Source: JAGWBG01 sp034421095 (lineage in GTDB: Bacteria; Chloroflexota; Dehalococcoidia; Lucifugimonadales; JAGWBF01). From it: a stretch of 64,000 nt of DNA. The stretch spans positions 62,001 through 126,000 of the forward strand of contig DAOUKR010000002.1 in the NCBI GenBank assembly GCA_034421095.1, in the 5' to 3' direction. The first letter of the stretch is position 1. Every line of letters begins with the position of its first letter. Made by a program: the position numbers and the translations under genes. Shown here piece by piece: positions 33,067 to 42,006 of the stretch. The notes below the pieces were generated by a model that made no database searches, had not been told where the DNA came from, and was given only the letters and a program-made list of their open reading frames with translations.

Positions 33067-33540
33067 ATGCGAATCCCCGGTACGAAACGCAGTTTATCGC
33101 CGGACAGTTGTGGATTGAGGGCCGGGCAATTTGCCGAAGCAGTCCGAGATAACGACATGCGCACGGCATGGAATATGCTCTCCAGGGAGTCCCAGGGCGT
33201 CCGCCAGGGCATTTGGGCGACCCAGAAGGGCATTGACCTCCAGGTGGTCTATCAGGCCGCCCATAATCCCGACCACCCCATCGTCCCGCTTATGATGAAT
33301 GATTTCAGGGATACCGTACTCAAGACGTGGCCCCTGGAGGACCTGACTGACCTCGGCGTGGCACCCACCAGCTACATAGACGACTACCGCGCCTTCGCCT
33401 TTCTTCCCTTCGGCATGACTCACGACCAGCAGGTAATGCCAAGTGCGGGCGGCATGATGAACGGGATAATCATCCCCATGCTCCTTGAGGACGGGGAGTG
33501 GAAGGTAGACCTTCCGGGATGGCGTTTCGCGTACCAGTAG
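33067..33540 (+). CDS. Hypothetical protein, NTF2-like
   Basis: This protein of about 157 residues is not firmly recognised. From residue 20 the sequence AGQFAEAVRDNDMRTAWNMLS resembles the first helix of NTF2-like (DUF4878-type) domains, and the ending EDGEWKVDLPGWRF resembles their last strands. The start is uncertain: the ATG at 33067 is used, but a TTG at 33115 would begin at the domain itself. An extended -10 promoter lies 90 bases upstream. No signal peptide is clear. Confidence 0.6.
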   Translation: MRIPGTKRSLSPDSCGLRAGQFAEAVRDNDMRTAWNMLSRESQGVRQGIWATQKGIDLQVVYQAAHNPDHPIVPLMMNDFRDTVLKTWPLEDLTDLGVAPTSYIDDYRAFAFLPFGMTHDQQVMPSAGGMMNGIIIPMLLEDGEWKVDLPGWRFAYQ

Positions 33541-33555
33541 GAAGGCCGTGGGACG

Positions 33556-35268
33556 CTACCCTTGCCTAAGACGTTTCGTCCCCTCCCAGTCCACCTCCTG
33601 GGTCCCGGGGGCGATAGCCACACCGTACTCGCGCCGTGCGTAGTCACTTGTCAGCTTCTCCTCCCGGACATCCTGGGCCACGGCCTCCGGGTCCCTCTCG
33701 AAGGAGTCTCCGTAGCCGCCTCCCCCGGCCAGTTCCGCCCTCACCACGTCCCCCTTCTTCAGTTCCAGCAGCCACTTGGTGGGCAGCAACCGGTTCTCCG
33801 TATCCGGGTTCAGGTGAATGGTGCACGGGGTACCCGGTTTGCCTGCGCCGATGCCGTATGGCAGGAAACGGCGGCGGTCTGAGCGTACCTGGACGGTGGC
33901 CTCGTCGGCAAGGATGCGGTACTGGCGCGTTACGCCCAGAGAGCCGCGGTACTTGCCGGAGCCGCCGCTGTCGGGCACAAAGCCGTACTCCTCGACCAGA
34001 AAGGGCTGCTCCGCCTCCATAAGCTCGATGGGCGTGTTGGCCAGGTTCAGCACCGGTATCGGCCCGCCGTCCACCCCGTCCTGGTCGGGGCCGCCTCCCG
34101 TGCCGGTCACGTTGTGAAACTCCAGGAATACAAAGGGTTTGCGCTCCCTGTCGTACCCGGCAATGCTGATGCCAAGCTCCCCGCTGCCCCAGCAGGCGGG
34201 GATTCGGTCGGGGTTCAGCTGGGCCAGCGCCCCGAACACGGTCTGCATCACCCGGAACCCGCCAAGGCCGCGCGCCGCCACAGGGGCAGGATGCACGGGG
34301 TTGACGTAGGTTCCCTCGGGTGCGTAGACCTTGATAGGTCTGAAGTAGCCTGCGTTGTTGGGGAGCTCGGGACTCAGCAGGCACCGGACGGCCGCGTAGA
34401 CGCCCGACTGGGTGAAAGCGAAGTTGGGGTTGATGGAGCCTTTGCACTGGGGCGACGTGCCGGTGAAGTCGGCATACACCTCATCTCCCTTGACGGTGAG
34501 CCGGACGTGGATGCGGATGGGGTCGGGGTCAATGCCGTCGTCGTCAATGTAGTCGGTAAACTCGGCCTCTCCCTGGGGAAGTGCGGCAATTTCAGCACGG
34601 GTGATGCGCTCCGTATATTCTATAAGCTCGTCCATGTAGCCCCTCAGGTCCTCCACCCCGTGCTCCTGGGCCAGCTTCAGCATCTCCCGGTCCGCCCCGT
34701 ATACCGCCGCAATCTGTGCCCACAGGTCTCCCATAACCTTGTCAGGCACACGCACGTTCTGCTGTATGAGACGAAACAGCGTGTGGTTGGGCACTCCCCT
34801 ATCGAAGAGCTTCAGGGGAGGGATGCGCAGACCCTCCTGGTAGATTTCGGTGTTGTCGCAGGCGTTACCCCCGGCCACCCGCCCGCCGATGTCCGTGTGG
34901 TGGGCGATGACGGTGAGGTATCCCAGCAGCACGTCATCGGCGAAGACGGGCTTGAAGAGGAATATGTCGGGCAGGTGGCTTGCCCCCTCGTAGGGGTCGT
35001 TGTTGATGAAGATGTCGTCGGGGTGGACGTCGTTCCCGTAGACCCTCAGCACGCCTTCAAGGGCAGGCATGATAGCCCCGAGATGAACGGGCAGGGAAAG
35101 GCCCTGAGTGACCATCTGGCCCCGGGCGTCGCAGATGGCGGTGGAGAAGTCCATGGACTGCTTGACCACTTGGGAACGCGCCGTGCGCACCACCGTTACC
35201 ACCATATTGTCGGCGACGGTTGCCAGGGCGTTCTTGACAAGCTCCTGGGTGACAGGGTCGCGCTGCAT
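33556..35268 (-). CDS. hyuB: Hydantoinase B/oxoprolinase-type subunit
   Basis: This 570-residue HyuB-family protein is the beta subunit of ATP-dependent N-methylhydantoinase, 5-oxoprolinase or acetone-carboxylase-like enzymes. Characteristic stretches are MDFSTAICDARGQMVTQG, HPDDIFINNDPYEGASHLPDIFLFKPVF, AHHTDIGGRVAGG and PDSGGSGKYRGSLGVTRQYRI. HyuA is encoded 171 bases upstream on the same strand with a repeat between them. The ring-opening substrate cannot be deduced. Confidence 0.92.
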   Translation of the reverse strand: MQRDPVTQELVKNALATVADNMVVTVVRTARSQVVKQSMDFSTAICDARGQMVTQGLSLPVHLGAIMPALEGVLRVYGNDVHPDDIFINNDPYEGASHLPDIFLFKPVFADDVLLGYLTVIAHHTDIGGRVAGGNACDNTEIYQEGLRIPPLKLFDRGVPNHTLFRLIQQNVRVPDKVMGDLWAQIAAVYGADREMLKLAQEHGVEDLRGYMDELIEYTERITRAEIAALPQGEAEFTDYIDDDGIDPDPIRIHVRLTVKGDEVYADFTGTSPQCKGSINPNFAFTQSGVYAAVRCLLSPELPNNAGYFRPIKVYAPEGTYVNPVHPAPVAARGLGGFRVMQTVFGALAQLNPDRIPACWGSGELGISIAGYDRERKPFVFLEFHNVTGTGGGPDQDGVDGGPIPVLNLANTPIELMEAEQPFLVEEYGFVPDSGGSGKYRGSLGVTRQYRILADEATVQVRSDRRRFLPYGIGAGKPGTPCTIHLNPDTENRLLPTKWLLELKKGDVVRAELAGGGGYGDSFERDPEAVAQDVREEKLTSDYARREYGVAIAPGTQEVDWEGTKRLRQG

Positions 35269-35308
35269 ACTTTGCTCCTCCTTCGTTCATTGTTATGGAG
35301 ACACCCTT

Positions 35309-35402
35309 CGTCATACTGGCGAAAGCCAGTATCCAGGGCCTTACTCAAAGCTGGGTGATACCCTCACCCCAGCCCTCTCCCAGAGGGAGAGGGGGTCTTG
35401 CA
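35309..35402. repeat. Two interspersed repeats inside the hyuA-hyuB spacer
   Basis: CATACTGGCGAAAGCCAGTATCC is a clean palindrome of the ATTCCGG class. It is followed by a CCCTCACCCCAGCCCTCTCC ... GGGAGAGGG unit. They split what was probably a tight operon. Confidence 0.65.
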
Positions 35403-35439
35403 AAGGTCTCCGAGCGCGGGAGTGACGGTGGGGAGAGGA

Positions 35440-37548
35440 TCAAGATTCAATCTCCACCGTTATGTTGCTCCACTCGTCGAGCCGGACACTACAACCCGGT
35501 GGCACGACAGTTGTAGAATCGTACTCTTCAACAATCAGCGGCCCGGCGGATGTGACGCCTTCCAGGGACCCACGACCAACGACGGGCGTCGCTATCCAAC
35601 CATCCCTGGGGCCGAAGTACACCTCCCGCTCCGCGCCCTCATTCCGCCTACCGGGAGAGAGGCCGGAGGCGGGCGTACCGGCGCTGATGCGGTCGGGGAT
35701 GCGGGATGATAGGGGGACCCCCCTTCCCACAACCTTCAGAGACACTATCTGAAGCCGCTCGCCGTCGGAGCGGTAGCCGTAGGTCCTCTCGTGCTCCTGG
35801 GCAAACCCCTCGCCCAGAGCGGCCAGCACATCCCGGGTGGCGGGCTTCGCCGGTACGGGGACAGTGAGGGCCGTGTTCTGGCCCACGTACTGGACATCTG
35901 CGTAAATGGCAATATTCCGGTATCCTTCTTCGTAACCTTCCCTGCCCAGGATGTTCTGGGCCTGCTCGTACATCGTATCCAGGTGATCATTCAGCTCCTC
36001 CAGGCTCACCTCGTCCAGTATGCGAAAGAAGGCGCGGACCAGGTGATGCTCCACGTCTGCGAAGAGAAGCCCAAGGGAACTGAACAGTCCTGCAAGGGGC
36101 GGGATGACTACCGTCGGCATCCCCAGAGATTTCGCCATCCCCACGGCGTGTACCGGGCCGCTGCCGCCAAAGCCGAACAGTATGAAGCGCCTTGGGTCCC
36201 TGCCCCGTTCGGTGGAGACACTGCGTAAGGCTCGAATCATGTTGGAATTGACTATTGCGTGGATTCCGTGGGCGGTGTCGTGTGCTGAAAGGCCCAGGGG
36301 GCTGCCCAGGCGGGCAATGGCTTCTTCCGCCTTGTCGGTATCAATCTTGAGTCCGCCGCCCAGTAAATGCTCCCGATTGAGGTAGCCCAGGACAACGTTG
36401 GCATCGGTGATGGTAGGCTCCGTGCCCCCCATGTTGTAGCAAATCGGGCCAGGGCTGGCTCCAGCACTGCGAGGCCCTACCTGCAGCGCCCCACCCTTGT
36501 CCACCCATGCGATGCTCCCCCCACCTGCGCCGACTTCGGCGATGTCTATGGTGGGGACGCGCACGATGTACCCCGCCCCTTTCATGAGGCGGTGGCCAAT
36601 GTTCATGCCCCCGCCCACCTCGTACTCCGGTGCCAGGGTAGGCTCCTTGTCCTCGATGATGGATACCTTGGCGGTTGTGCCGCCCATGTCGAAGGTGATG
36701 ATGTCGCTTTGCTTTAGCTTGTCCGAGAGGCGCAGCGCCCCGACGACACCCGCAGCCGGGCCGGACTCGATGATATATATGGGAGTCTCCGAGGCTGCCT
36801 CCGCAGGCATCACGCCACCGTTGGACTGCATAACCAGGAGCGGGGCCTTGATGCCCATGTTTGCCAGCTTTCCCTGTAGCGCAATGACGTATCGCTCGAG
36901 GACCGGCCTGATGTAGGCGTTGATGACCACTGTACTGCTGCGCTCGTACTCCTGCATCTGGGGCAGAACGTCCGCAGAGGCGCAGATGTACATGTCCGGT
37001 GCCACAGCCTTCAGATGCTGGGCTATGGCCAACTCATGGTCCGGGCTGGCGTAAGAATGAAGAAGGCAGATGGCCACCGACTCTATTCCCTGCTCGACTA
37101 TGGACTTGCAGACATTCTCCACGGACTCCATGTCGAGGGGTGTGAGGACTTCCCCCTTGTGATTCAGACGCTCCTGGACCTCAAAGCGGTACTGACGCTC
37201 TACCAGAGGGTCGGGCTTGCGCCATGTGAGGTCGTACAGTCGGGGGAGCCTGTAGCGGCCTATCTCCAGCACGTCCCGGAAGCCTTTTGTCGTAATCAGG
37301 GCTATCTTCGGCCCCTTGCGCTCGATGATGGTGTTGGTGGCAACCGTAGTACCGTGTCCGACTTCCCGAACGGACTCCGCGTCTATCCCGGCCCTTTCCA
37401 TGACCACCTGCACGCCCTGTAGGATAGCCTGGCTGTAGTCGTCGGGGGTTGAGGAGACTTTTGCAGTAAGGATAATCCCATCGTCTCCCAGCAGGACGAT
37501 GTCGGTGAATGTGCCTCCCACGTCTATGCCGAGTCTGAAGTTGGTCAT
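35440..37548 (-). CDS. hyuA: Hydantoinase A/oxoprolinase-type subunit
   Basis: This 702-residue HyuA-family ATPase subunit starts MTNFRLGIDVGGTFTDIVLLG, the phosphate-binding motif of the acetate/sugar-kinase fold. GHGTTVATNTIIERKGPKIALITTKGF, a DMGGTTAK motif and the C-terminal LFGFGGSGPVHAVGMA follow. A longer frame to 37659 is read from a repeat; the ATG at 37548 lies 7 bases after AAGGAG. It acts with HyuB to hydrolyse a hydantoin or 5-oxoproline-like ring with ATP. Confidence 0.93.
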   Translation of the reverse strand: MTNFRLGIDVGGTFTDIVLLGDDGIILTAKVSSTPDDYSQAILQGVQVVMERAGIDAESVREVGHGTTVATNTIIERKGPKIALITTKGFRDVLEIGRYRLPRLYDLTWRKPDPLVERQYRFEVQERLNHKGEVLTPLDMESVENVCKSIVEQGIESVAICLLHSYASPDHELAIAQHLKAVAPDMYICASADVLPQMQEYERSSTVVINAYIRPVLERYVIALQGKLANMGIKAPLLVMQSNGGVMPAEAASETPIYIIESGPAAGVVGALRLSDKLKQSDIITFDMGGTTAKVSIIEDKEPTLAPEYEVGGGMNIGHRLMKGAGYIVRVPTIDIAEVGAGGGSIAWVDKGGALQVGPRSAGASPGPICYNMGGTEPTITDANVVLGYLNREHLLGGGLKIDTDKAEEAIARLGSPLGLSAHDTAHGIHAIVNSNMIRALRSVSTERGRDPRRFILFGFGGSGPVHAVGMAKSLGMPTVVIPPLAGLFSSLGLLFADVEHHLVRAFFRILDEVSLEELNDHLDTMYEQAQNILGREGYEEGYRNIAIYADVQYVGQNTALTVPVPAKPATRDVLAALGEGFAQEHERTYGYRSDGERLQIVSLKVVGRGVPLSSRIPDRISAGTPASGLSPGRRNEGAEREVYFGPRDGWIATPVVGRGSLEGVTSAGPLIVEEYDSTTVVPPGCSVRLDEWSNITVEIES

Positions 37549-37616
37549 CCGGCGCTCCTTCCTGTCACCCGTAGGATAGTCTGAACCGTCGGTCAGGTCA
37601 ATAGTCCTGGTTGCGT

Positions 37617-37664
37617 GAATGGACTCACCTCCTTGTGGCTCCGCCACTCGGAATGACAATGTGC
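37617..37664. repeat. Interspersed repeat fragment
   Basis: GACTCACCTCCTTGTGGC ... CTCGGAATGACAATG resembles one end of the repeats at 12.8 and 39.9 kb. It lies upstream of hyuA. Confidence 0.45.
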
Positions 37665-37796
37665 ATCCAGCGCCCTGGCGGGAGAGGGAGAATTGGCAAG
37701 GCCCTACAGGTCACACCATCGGGTTGACATATCTCAAAACATGTGTTCTCATGTATAGAGAACAGAAGTTCGGCATTGTGATGGAAGGTGCAGGAT

Positions 37797-38696
37797 ATGG
37801 CTCAAGTAAGCTATGAGGAGACACAGGCCGTGGGCGCTCTGAACCGTGTCAAGGGTATGGGGTTCAAGTGGTCCCTTAATCCGTATCAGGGATGTGTCCA
37901 TGATTGCCACTACTGCTTTGCGAGGCGCTATCATTACTTCCGAGACCTCAGCCCCGACAATGACTTCTCCGGGATTGTCTTTGTGAAGCTCAACGTCCCC
38001 GATCTGCTGCGCCGGGAGCTTTCCCGCCCCTCATGGAACTACGAGACGGTGGCGCTGGGCACTGCTACGGACCCCTACCAGCCCATCGAGGGCAAGTACC
38101 GGTTGACCCGGCAGTGCCTGGAGGTCTTTTGCCGGAAGAGGAGTCCCGTCACCCTGGTCAGCAAGGGAACCATGATGATACGCGACCAGGACCTCCTGGC
38201 CGAGCTTTCCCAACGGGCCGGTTGCACCGTATGTTTCAGCATCACAACCCTGGACGATGACCTGTGGCGTCGCCTGGAGCCGGGCACACCGCCCCCTCGC
38301 AAGCGGCTAGAGGTCATGGAACGGCTTGTCTCGGCGGGCGTGAACGCAGGGGTGCTCCTTGCTCCCGTAATACCCGGCATTACCGACAGCGACGAAAATC
38401 TGACTGAGGCGGTGAAGATGGCCGCCGAGCATGGTGCCCGGTTCCTCGAAAGCAACGTGCTCAACCTCAAGGAGGGCACGAAACAGCATTTTATGGGCTT
38501 TCTGGAACGGGAATATCCCCGCCTTGCCAGGGCCTACAGGAGCGTCTATGCAGGCGCCTTCGCACCCGGGTATTTGAGGGAGGGCCTTCAAACACAGATA
38601 GTTCAACTGAAGCAAGTCTACGGGTTGGGGAATAGATATGATGAGCCGGACTCGCCCAGGAGACCTCGGCAGCTGGAGCTTGCCATTCCCCAGTGA
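37797..38696 (+). CDS. Radical SAM protein, spore photoproduct lyase-like (Rv2578c type)
   Basis: This protein of about 299 residues has the cluster motif CVHDCHYCFARRY (CxxxCxxC) near residue 33. The SAM-binding region follows: ALGTATDPYQPIEGKYRLTR, TLVSKGTMMIRDQDLL and VLLAPVIPGITDS. The group is annotated as SPL-family or Rv2578c-like; its substrate is unknown. The ATG at 37797 follows GGAAGGTG by 6 bases and is preferred to a GTG at 37788. It stands alone, convergent with metF. Confidence 0.88.
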   Translation: MAQVSYEETQAVGALNRVKGMGFKWSLNPYQGCVHDCHYCFARRYHYFRDLSPDNDFSGIVFVKLNVPDLLRRELSRPSWNYETVALGTATDPYQPIEGKYRLTRQCLEVFCRKRSPVTLVSKGTMMIRDQDLLAELSQRAGCTVCFSITTLDDDLWRRLEPGTPPPRKRLEVMERLVSAGVNAGVLLAPVIPGITDSDENLTEAVKMAAEHGARFLESNVLNLKEGTKQHFMGFLEREYPRLARAYRSVYAGAFAPGYLREGLQTQIVQLKQVYGLGNRYDEPDSPRRPRQLELAIPQ

Positions 38697-38730
38697 AGAT
38701 AGACCCCGGCTGATGTCGGATTGACAGTGG

Positions 38731-39618
38731 CTACACGCCACGGCGCATCTTCGACATGCCTCCGGCTGCCTCCAGTACCTTCCGGGCAGCCCCATAGTCC
38801 CTTGCCCCGCCCCGCAGAATCGGCGGGATCAGATATATGTACTTGATTCCAAAGTCCAGGAAGCTATGGAGCATCTCAAGGGCTATGTCCGTCCCTTCCC
38901 TGCCCTTCTCCAAGTCTTGCCTTATGCCTTCAGGCACGCTGCTGAATATCACGCCGTCCTTCACCAGCACCTGCAGACCGTAGAAGACAGGCCGGGGAAT
39001 CCCCTCGTTGGAGATGGCACGGTAGGCATCCAGAAACGAGGAGACCTCTTGGGTACTGAAGACGGGTTGGGTTATGAAGAAGTCCGCTCCCGACAGCGCC
39101 TTGCGGTGAGTAAGGGCGGCCTCTCTCTCGACCCCCCGGCCCAGGTCTATGGATGCGCCAATGCAGAAATCCGTGGGAGACCCCAGCTTTGAGCTTCTGA
39201 AATCAGTACCCTGGTTCATGGACTCCAGGGCTGCCATCAGCTCAGTGGGCGTGAAGTCGCTCACGTCCTTGACCCGGGGGAGGTCTCTCCCGGTGAAGGC
39301 ATCCCCCTTGATTATCACCACGTTCTCCAGGCCCACCATCTGCGCCCCCAGCAGGTGACTTTGCAGGGCCAGCTTGTTCATGTCCCTGGTGGCCAGATTG
39401 AATATCACGTCCTTGCCGGTGTTGTGCTTTATGGAGTAAGCCAGCATGGCCGAGTCCACTCTCACCGCCCTGCCGGGGTTGTAGGCTACGCAGATGAAAT
39501 CGGCGTCTATTTCTCCGGCGTTCTCCAGTGCATCCGGGTCGGCGGCCCTTGGAGGGGAGAAGTCACAGATGAAGACCGGCCTGTCTCCCTGCGAGGAGCA
39601 CTTGTCCGTGACCTTCAT
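38731..39618 (-). CDS. metF: Methylenetetrahydrofolate reductase
   Basis: This 295-residue flavoprotein reduces 5,10-methylene-THF to 5-methyl-THF for methionine synthesis or C1 metabolism. The barrel signature stretches are FICDFSPPRAADPDAL at the catalytic Glu position (here Asp), IFNLATRDMNKLALQSHLLGAQ, NVVIIKGD and SGADFFITQPVFST. The ATG has AAGGAGG upstream. The replacement of the usual catalytic Glu by Asp at FICDFSPP is worth noting. The annotation is by family only. Confidence 0.9.
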   Translation of the reverse strand: MKVTDKCSSQGDRPVFICDFSPPRAADPDALENAGEIDADFICVAYNPGRAVRVDSAMLAYSIKHNTGKDVIFNLATRDMNKLALQSHLLGAQMVGLENVVIIKGDAFTGRDLPRVKDVSDFTPTELMAALESMNQGTDFRSSKLGSPTDFCIGASIDLGRGVEREAALTHRKALSGADFFITQPVFSTQEVSSFLDAYRAISNEGIPRPVFYGLQVLVKDGVIFSSVPEGIRQDLEKGREGTDIALEMLHSFLDFGIKYIYLIPPILRGGARDYGAARKVLEAAGGMSKMRRGV

Positions 39619-39676
39619 GGCAAAGGCCTCCTTTCACCGATATGTGGATAGTGAGCCAAATCCAGTCGTTTCCTCC

Positions 39677-39746
39677 ACCGTCACTCCCACTTTCGCGGGA
39701 GTCCAATGTGAAGTGTGGTGGATTCCCGTTTTCACGGGAATGACGG
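39677..39746. repeat. Interspersed repeat, TTTCGCGGGAGT type
   Basis: CGTCACTCCCACTTTCGCGG and GGATTCCCGTTTTCACGGG ... ATGACGGG are two nested palindromes in the spacer upstream of metF. Confidence 0.6.
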
Positions 39747-39856
39747 GAGAGAAACCAGGGGAGAAGGCACTTCGGAAACACTCTCTGATAGGTGAGGGCC
39801 AGCTTGATTATACCATTCGTACCCGCTCCCGGTTATAATAGATGCCTATTTACACG

Positions 39857-40005
39857 GGGTCTTTTAGTTGTCATTCTGAGGAGCGTCCCGCCTTGGCGGG
39901 AAGGAGCGACGAAGAATCTATAGCCGATGCCTGAAGATAAGCTACCGTTTTAGATTCTTCACTCCACTTCGTTGCGTTCAGAATGACAGAAAAATAAAAA
40001 GACCC
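39857..40005. repeat. 149-bp MITE-like inverted-repeat element
   Basis: The left end GGGTCTTTTAGTTGTCATTC and the right end GAATGACAGAAAAATAAAA followed by AGACCC are inverted repeats. Further inside, AAGAATCTA and TAGATTCTT also pair. The whole element could fold into one long hairpin. It carries no ORF and ends just before mqnD. Confidence 0.65.
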
Positions 40006-40025
40006 TGACGAGAGGATGAAATTAT

Positions 40026-40862
40026 ATGAGTGTATTGAGGGTTGGACATAGCCCCGACGCCGACGACGCCTTCATGTTTTACGCCCTTGCCAACGGAAAG
40101 GTGACAATCGAGGGCTTCGAAGTCGAGCAGGTGCTTGAGGACATCGAGTCCCTCAATCGGCGGGCCATGAGGGGAGAACTGGAAGTTACTGCCATCTCAG
40201 CCGCCGCCTATCCCAGACTGGCCGATAAATACCGTATCATGGCCTGTGGGGCCTCGGTGGGCAGGAACTACGGCCCCACCGTCGTATCCACCCTTCCCAT
40301 GACTCCCGACGGGCTGAAGGACAAGAGGATTGCCATTCCCGGCGAGTACACCACCGCCTATCTCCTGATTCGGTTTTATCTTGGCCAGCCCTTCACGCCC
40401 GTCTTTCTCCACTTCGACGAGATTGTGGAGGCCGTCGGGACCGGCAAGGTTGACGCGGGTCTGATTATCCACGAGGGCCAGATTACCCTGGAGGCCCAGG
40501 GTTACATCACCGTGCTGGACCTGGGCAAAGCGTGGGGCGACGACACCGGGTTGCCCATACCCCTTGGTCTGGACATGGTACACCGCAGGCTGGGCGAGGA
40601 CACGTCCCAAAACGTGGCGCGCGCCTTCGAGGCCAGCATACGCTATGCCATCGCCAACGAGGATGCGGCCGTCGAGTACGCCCTACCCTTCGGGAGGGGA
40701 ATAGACAGGGATACTTGCCGACGCTTCGTCCGCATGTACGTGAACGACGACACCATAAACATGGGGGAGGAGGGCCGTAAGGCCCTGGAGACCATGTACC
40801 GGAGGGCCCATGAGCGTGGGATTATCGAGAGCATACCGCCGCTGGACATTGTGGGATTATAG
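40026..40862 (+). CDS. mqnD: 1,4-dihydroxy-6-naphthoate synthase
   Basis: This 278-residue protein has a periplasmic-binding-protein-like fold but no signal peptide. It converts cyclic dehypoxanthinyl futalosine to dihydroxynaphthoate in futalosine-dependent menaquinone synthesis. VGHSPDADDAFMFYALANGKV at the start, ITAISAAAYPRLADKY-like spacing (VTAISAAAYPRLADKY) and GLIIHEGQITLEAQG are typical of MqnD. It faces the mqnE-mqnA-mqnC genes with 64 bases between the stops. The start follows GAGAGGATG. Confidence 0.93.
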   Translation: MSVLRVGHSPDADDAFMFYALANGKVTIEGFEVEQVLEDIESLNRRAMRGELEVTAISAAAYPRLADKYRIMACGASVGRNYGPTVVSTLPMTPDGLKDKRIAIPGEYTTAYLLIRFYLGQPFTPVFLHFDEIVEAVGTGKVDAGLIIHEGQITLEAQGYITVLDLGKAWGDDTGLPIPLGLDMVHRRLGEDTSQNVARAFEASIRYAIANEDAAVEYALPFGRGIDRDTCRRFVRMYVNDDTINMGEEGRKALETMYRRAHERGIIESIPPLDIVGL

Positions 40863-40926
40863 TAGGTCTGCATAAGGCTTGGAGACGTTTACGGAGCGGT
40901 TGTCCCAAATAGTGTCAAAGTACCAA

Positions 40927-42006
40927 TCAGTACCGCTCCAGAATCTCGTAGAGGGTGCTGCGTTGAGCCGGGGTGAAGCCCGCGTCGCGGATGATGTTGG
41001 TCACTTCTTCGACGGTGGTGCGGTTGTAGAACCCCGCCTCCTGCATCACGTTCTCGTCGAAAAGAGTCCCCCCGAAGTCGTCGCCCCCGAAGTGAAGGGC
41101 AACCTGGCCCGTCTTCTTCCCCTCGGAGAACCAGGAGGCCTGGACATGCAGGAAATTGTCCAGGTAGAGGCGTGAGACCGCCATCATTCGCAGGTAGCGG
41201 TTAGGCCCTGCGAGCTTCTGCACCCTGCGGCCAAGGGCCGTGTTGTCCGCCTTGTAGCTCCAGGGGATAAAGGCGATGAACCCCCCCGTCTCATCCTGTA
41301 GTGCTCTCAGGTGCTCCAGGTGCTCTATGACGTCCTCATCTTCTTCGAGGTGGCCGTACATCATGGTGGCGGTAGTACGGTAGCCCAGCAGGTGGGCCTC
41401 TCTGTGGACTGTCGTCCAATCATCCACCTTTCCCTTGGGGAAGAGGCGGCTTATCTTGTGTTTCACCCTGTTGGAGAGGACCTCCGAGCCGCCGCCGGGG
41501 ATGGTCTCAAGGCCGGCCTTCTGAAGCTCCACCAAGACATCCCGCACCTGTAGGCCTGAGACCTGGGAAATCTTCATGATTTCCGGGGCAGAGAAGAAGT
41601 GGGGGTCAATTTCGGGGTACTGGCGACGGGTCTCCCTGACCAGGTCTACGTAATACTCCAGGGGCAGGTTGGGGTTCAGACCGCCCTGGAGCAGCACCCT
41701 GGTCACGCCCTTGGACACGGCCTCCCCGAACATCTTCATCATCGTGTCAATAGAGTGGGTATAGGCGTCGGGGGCCTTTTCGGTCCGGTAAAAGGCGCAG
41801 AAGGTGCAGTAGGCGTCACAGACGTTGGTGTAGTTGAGGTTGGTGTCTACGACGAATGTGACCACCGGATCGGGGTTGTGCCGGTAGCGCACCTGTTGTG
41901 CCAGGGGTGCCAGGTCCAGGACGCTTGCGTCGCGGAGTAGGAAGAGGCCCTCTTCGCCGGTGATGCGCTCCCCTGCTTCCGTTTTCCGACGTATCGTATC
42001 CAGCAT
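40927..42006 (-). CDS. mqnC: Dehypoxanthine futalosine cyclase (radical SAM)
   Basis: This 359-residue enzyme cyclises dehypoxanthinyl futalosine by radical chemistry in menaquinone synthesis. The [4Fe-4S] motif is CDAYCTFCAFYR (CxxxCxxC). EAGERITGEEGLFLL, LLQGGLNPNLPLEYYVDL and SRLYLDNFLHVQASW are typical of the MqnC branch. Its ATG at 42006 shares a base with the mqnA stop (TGATG); the much longer frame on paper is not used. It completes the mqnE-mqnA-mqnC operon. Confidence 0.94.
   Translation of the reverse strand: MLDTIRRKTEAGERITGEEGLFLLRDASVLDLAPLAQQVRYRHNPDPVVTFVVDTNLNYTNVCDAYCTFCAFYRTEKAPDAYTHSIDTMMKMFGEAVSKGVTRVLLQGGLNPNLPLEYYVDLVRETRRQYPEIDPHFFSAPEIMKISQVSGLQVRDVLVELQKAGLETIPGGGSEVLSNRVKHKISRLFPKGKVDDWTTVHREAHLLGYRTTATMMYGHLEEDEDVIEHLEHLRALQDETGGFIAFIPWSYKADNTALGRRVQKLAGPNRYLRMMAVSRLYLDNFLHVQASWFSEGKKTGQVALHFGGDDFGGTLFDENVMQEAGFYNRTTVEEVTNIIRDAGFTPAQRSTLYEILERY

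Larger units (their letters stand above)
39619..40025. other. Gene-free spacer between metF and mqnD
   Basis: The spacer holds a repeat pair at 39677-39746, a TATAAT box at 39834-39839 on the plus strand, and a 149-bp inverted-repeat element. No gene is visible. Confidence 0.6.

Noticed and set aside
33060..33100. tRNA-like T-arm at TGCGAATCCCCGG
   Set aside because: There is no matching acceptor stem or anticodon arm within 80 bases.
34114..35358. 414-codon plus-strand open frame
   Set aside because: It lies antisense to hyuB, whose protein motifs are unmistakable, and its sequence is low in hydrophobic core patterning.
40893..40939. Terminator hairpin GGAGCGGT/ACCGCTCC between mqnD and mqnC
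   Set aside because: The stem partly overlaps the mqnC coding end, the loop is 31 bases and there is no T-run; it may be coincidence.
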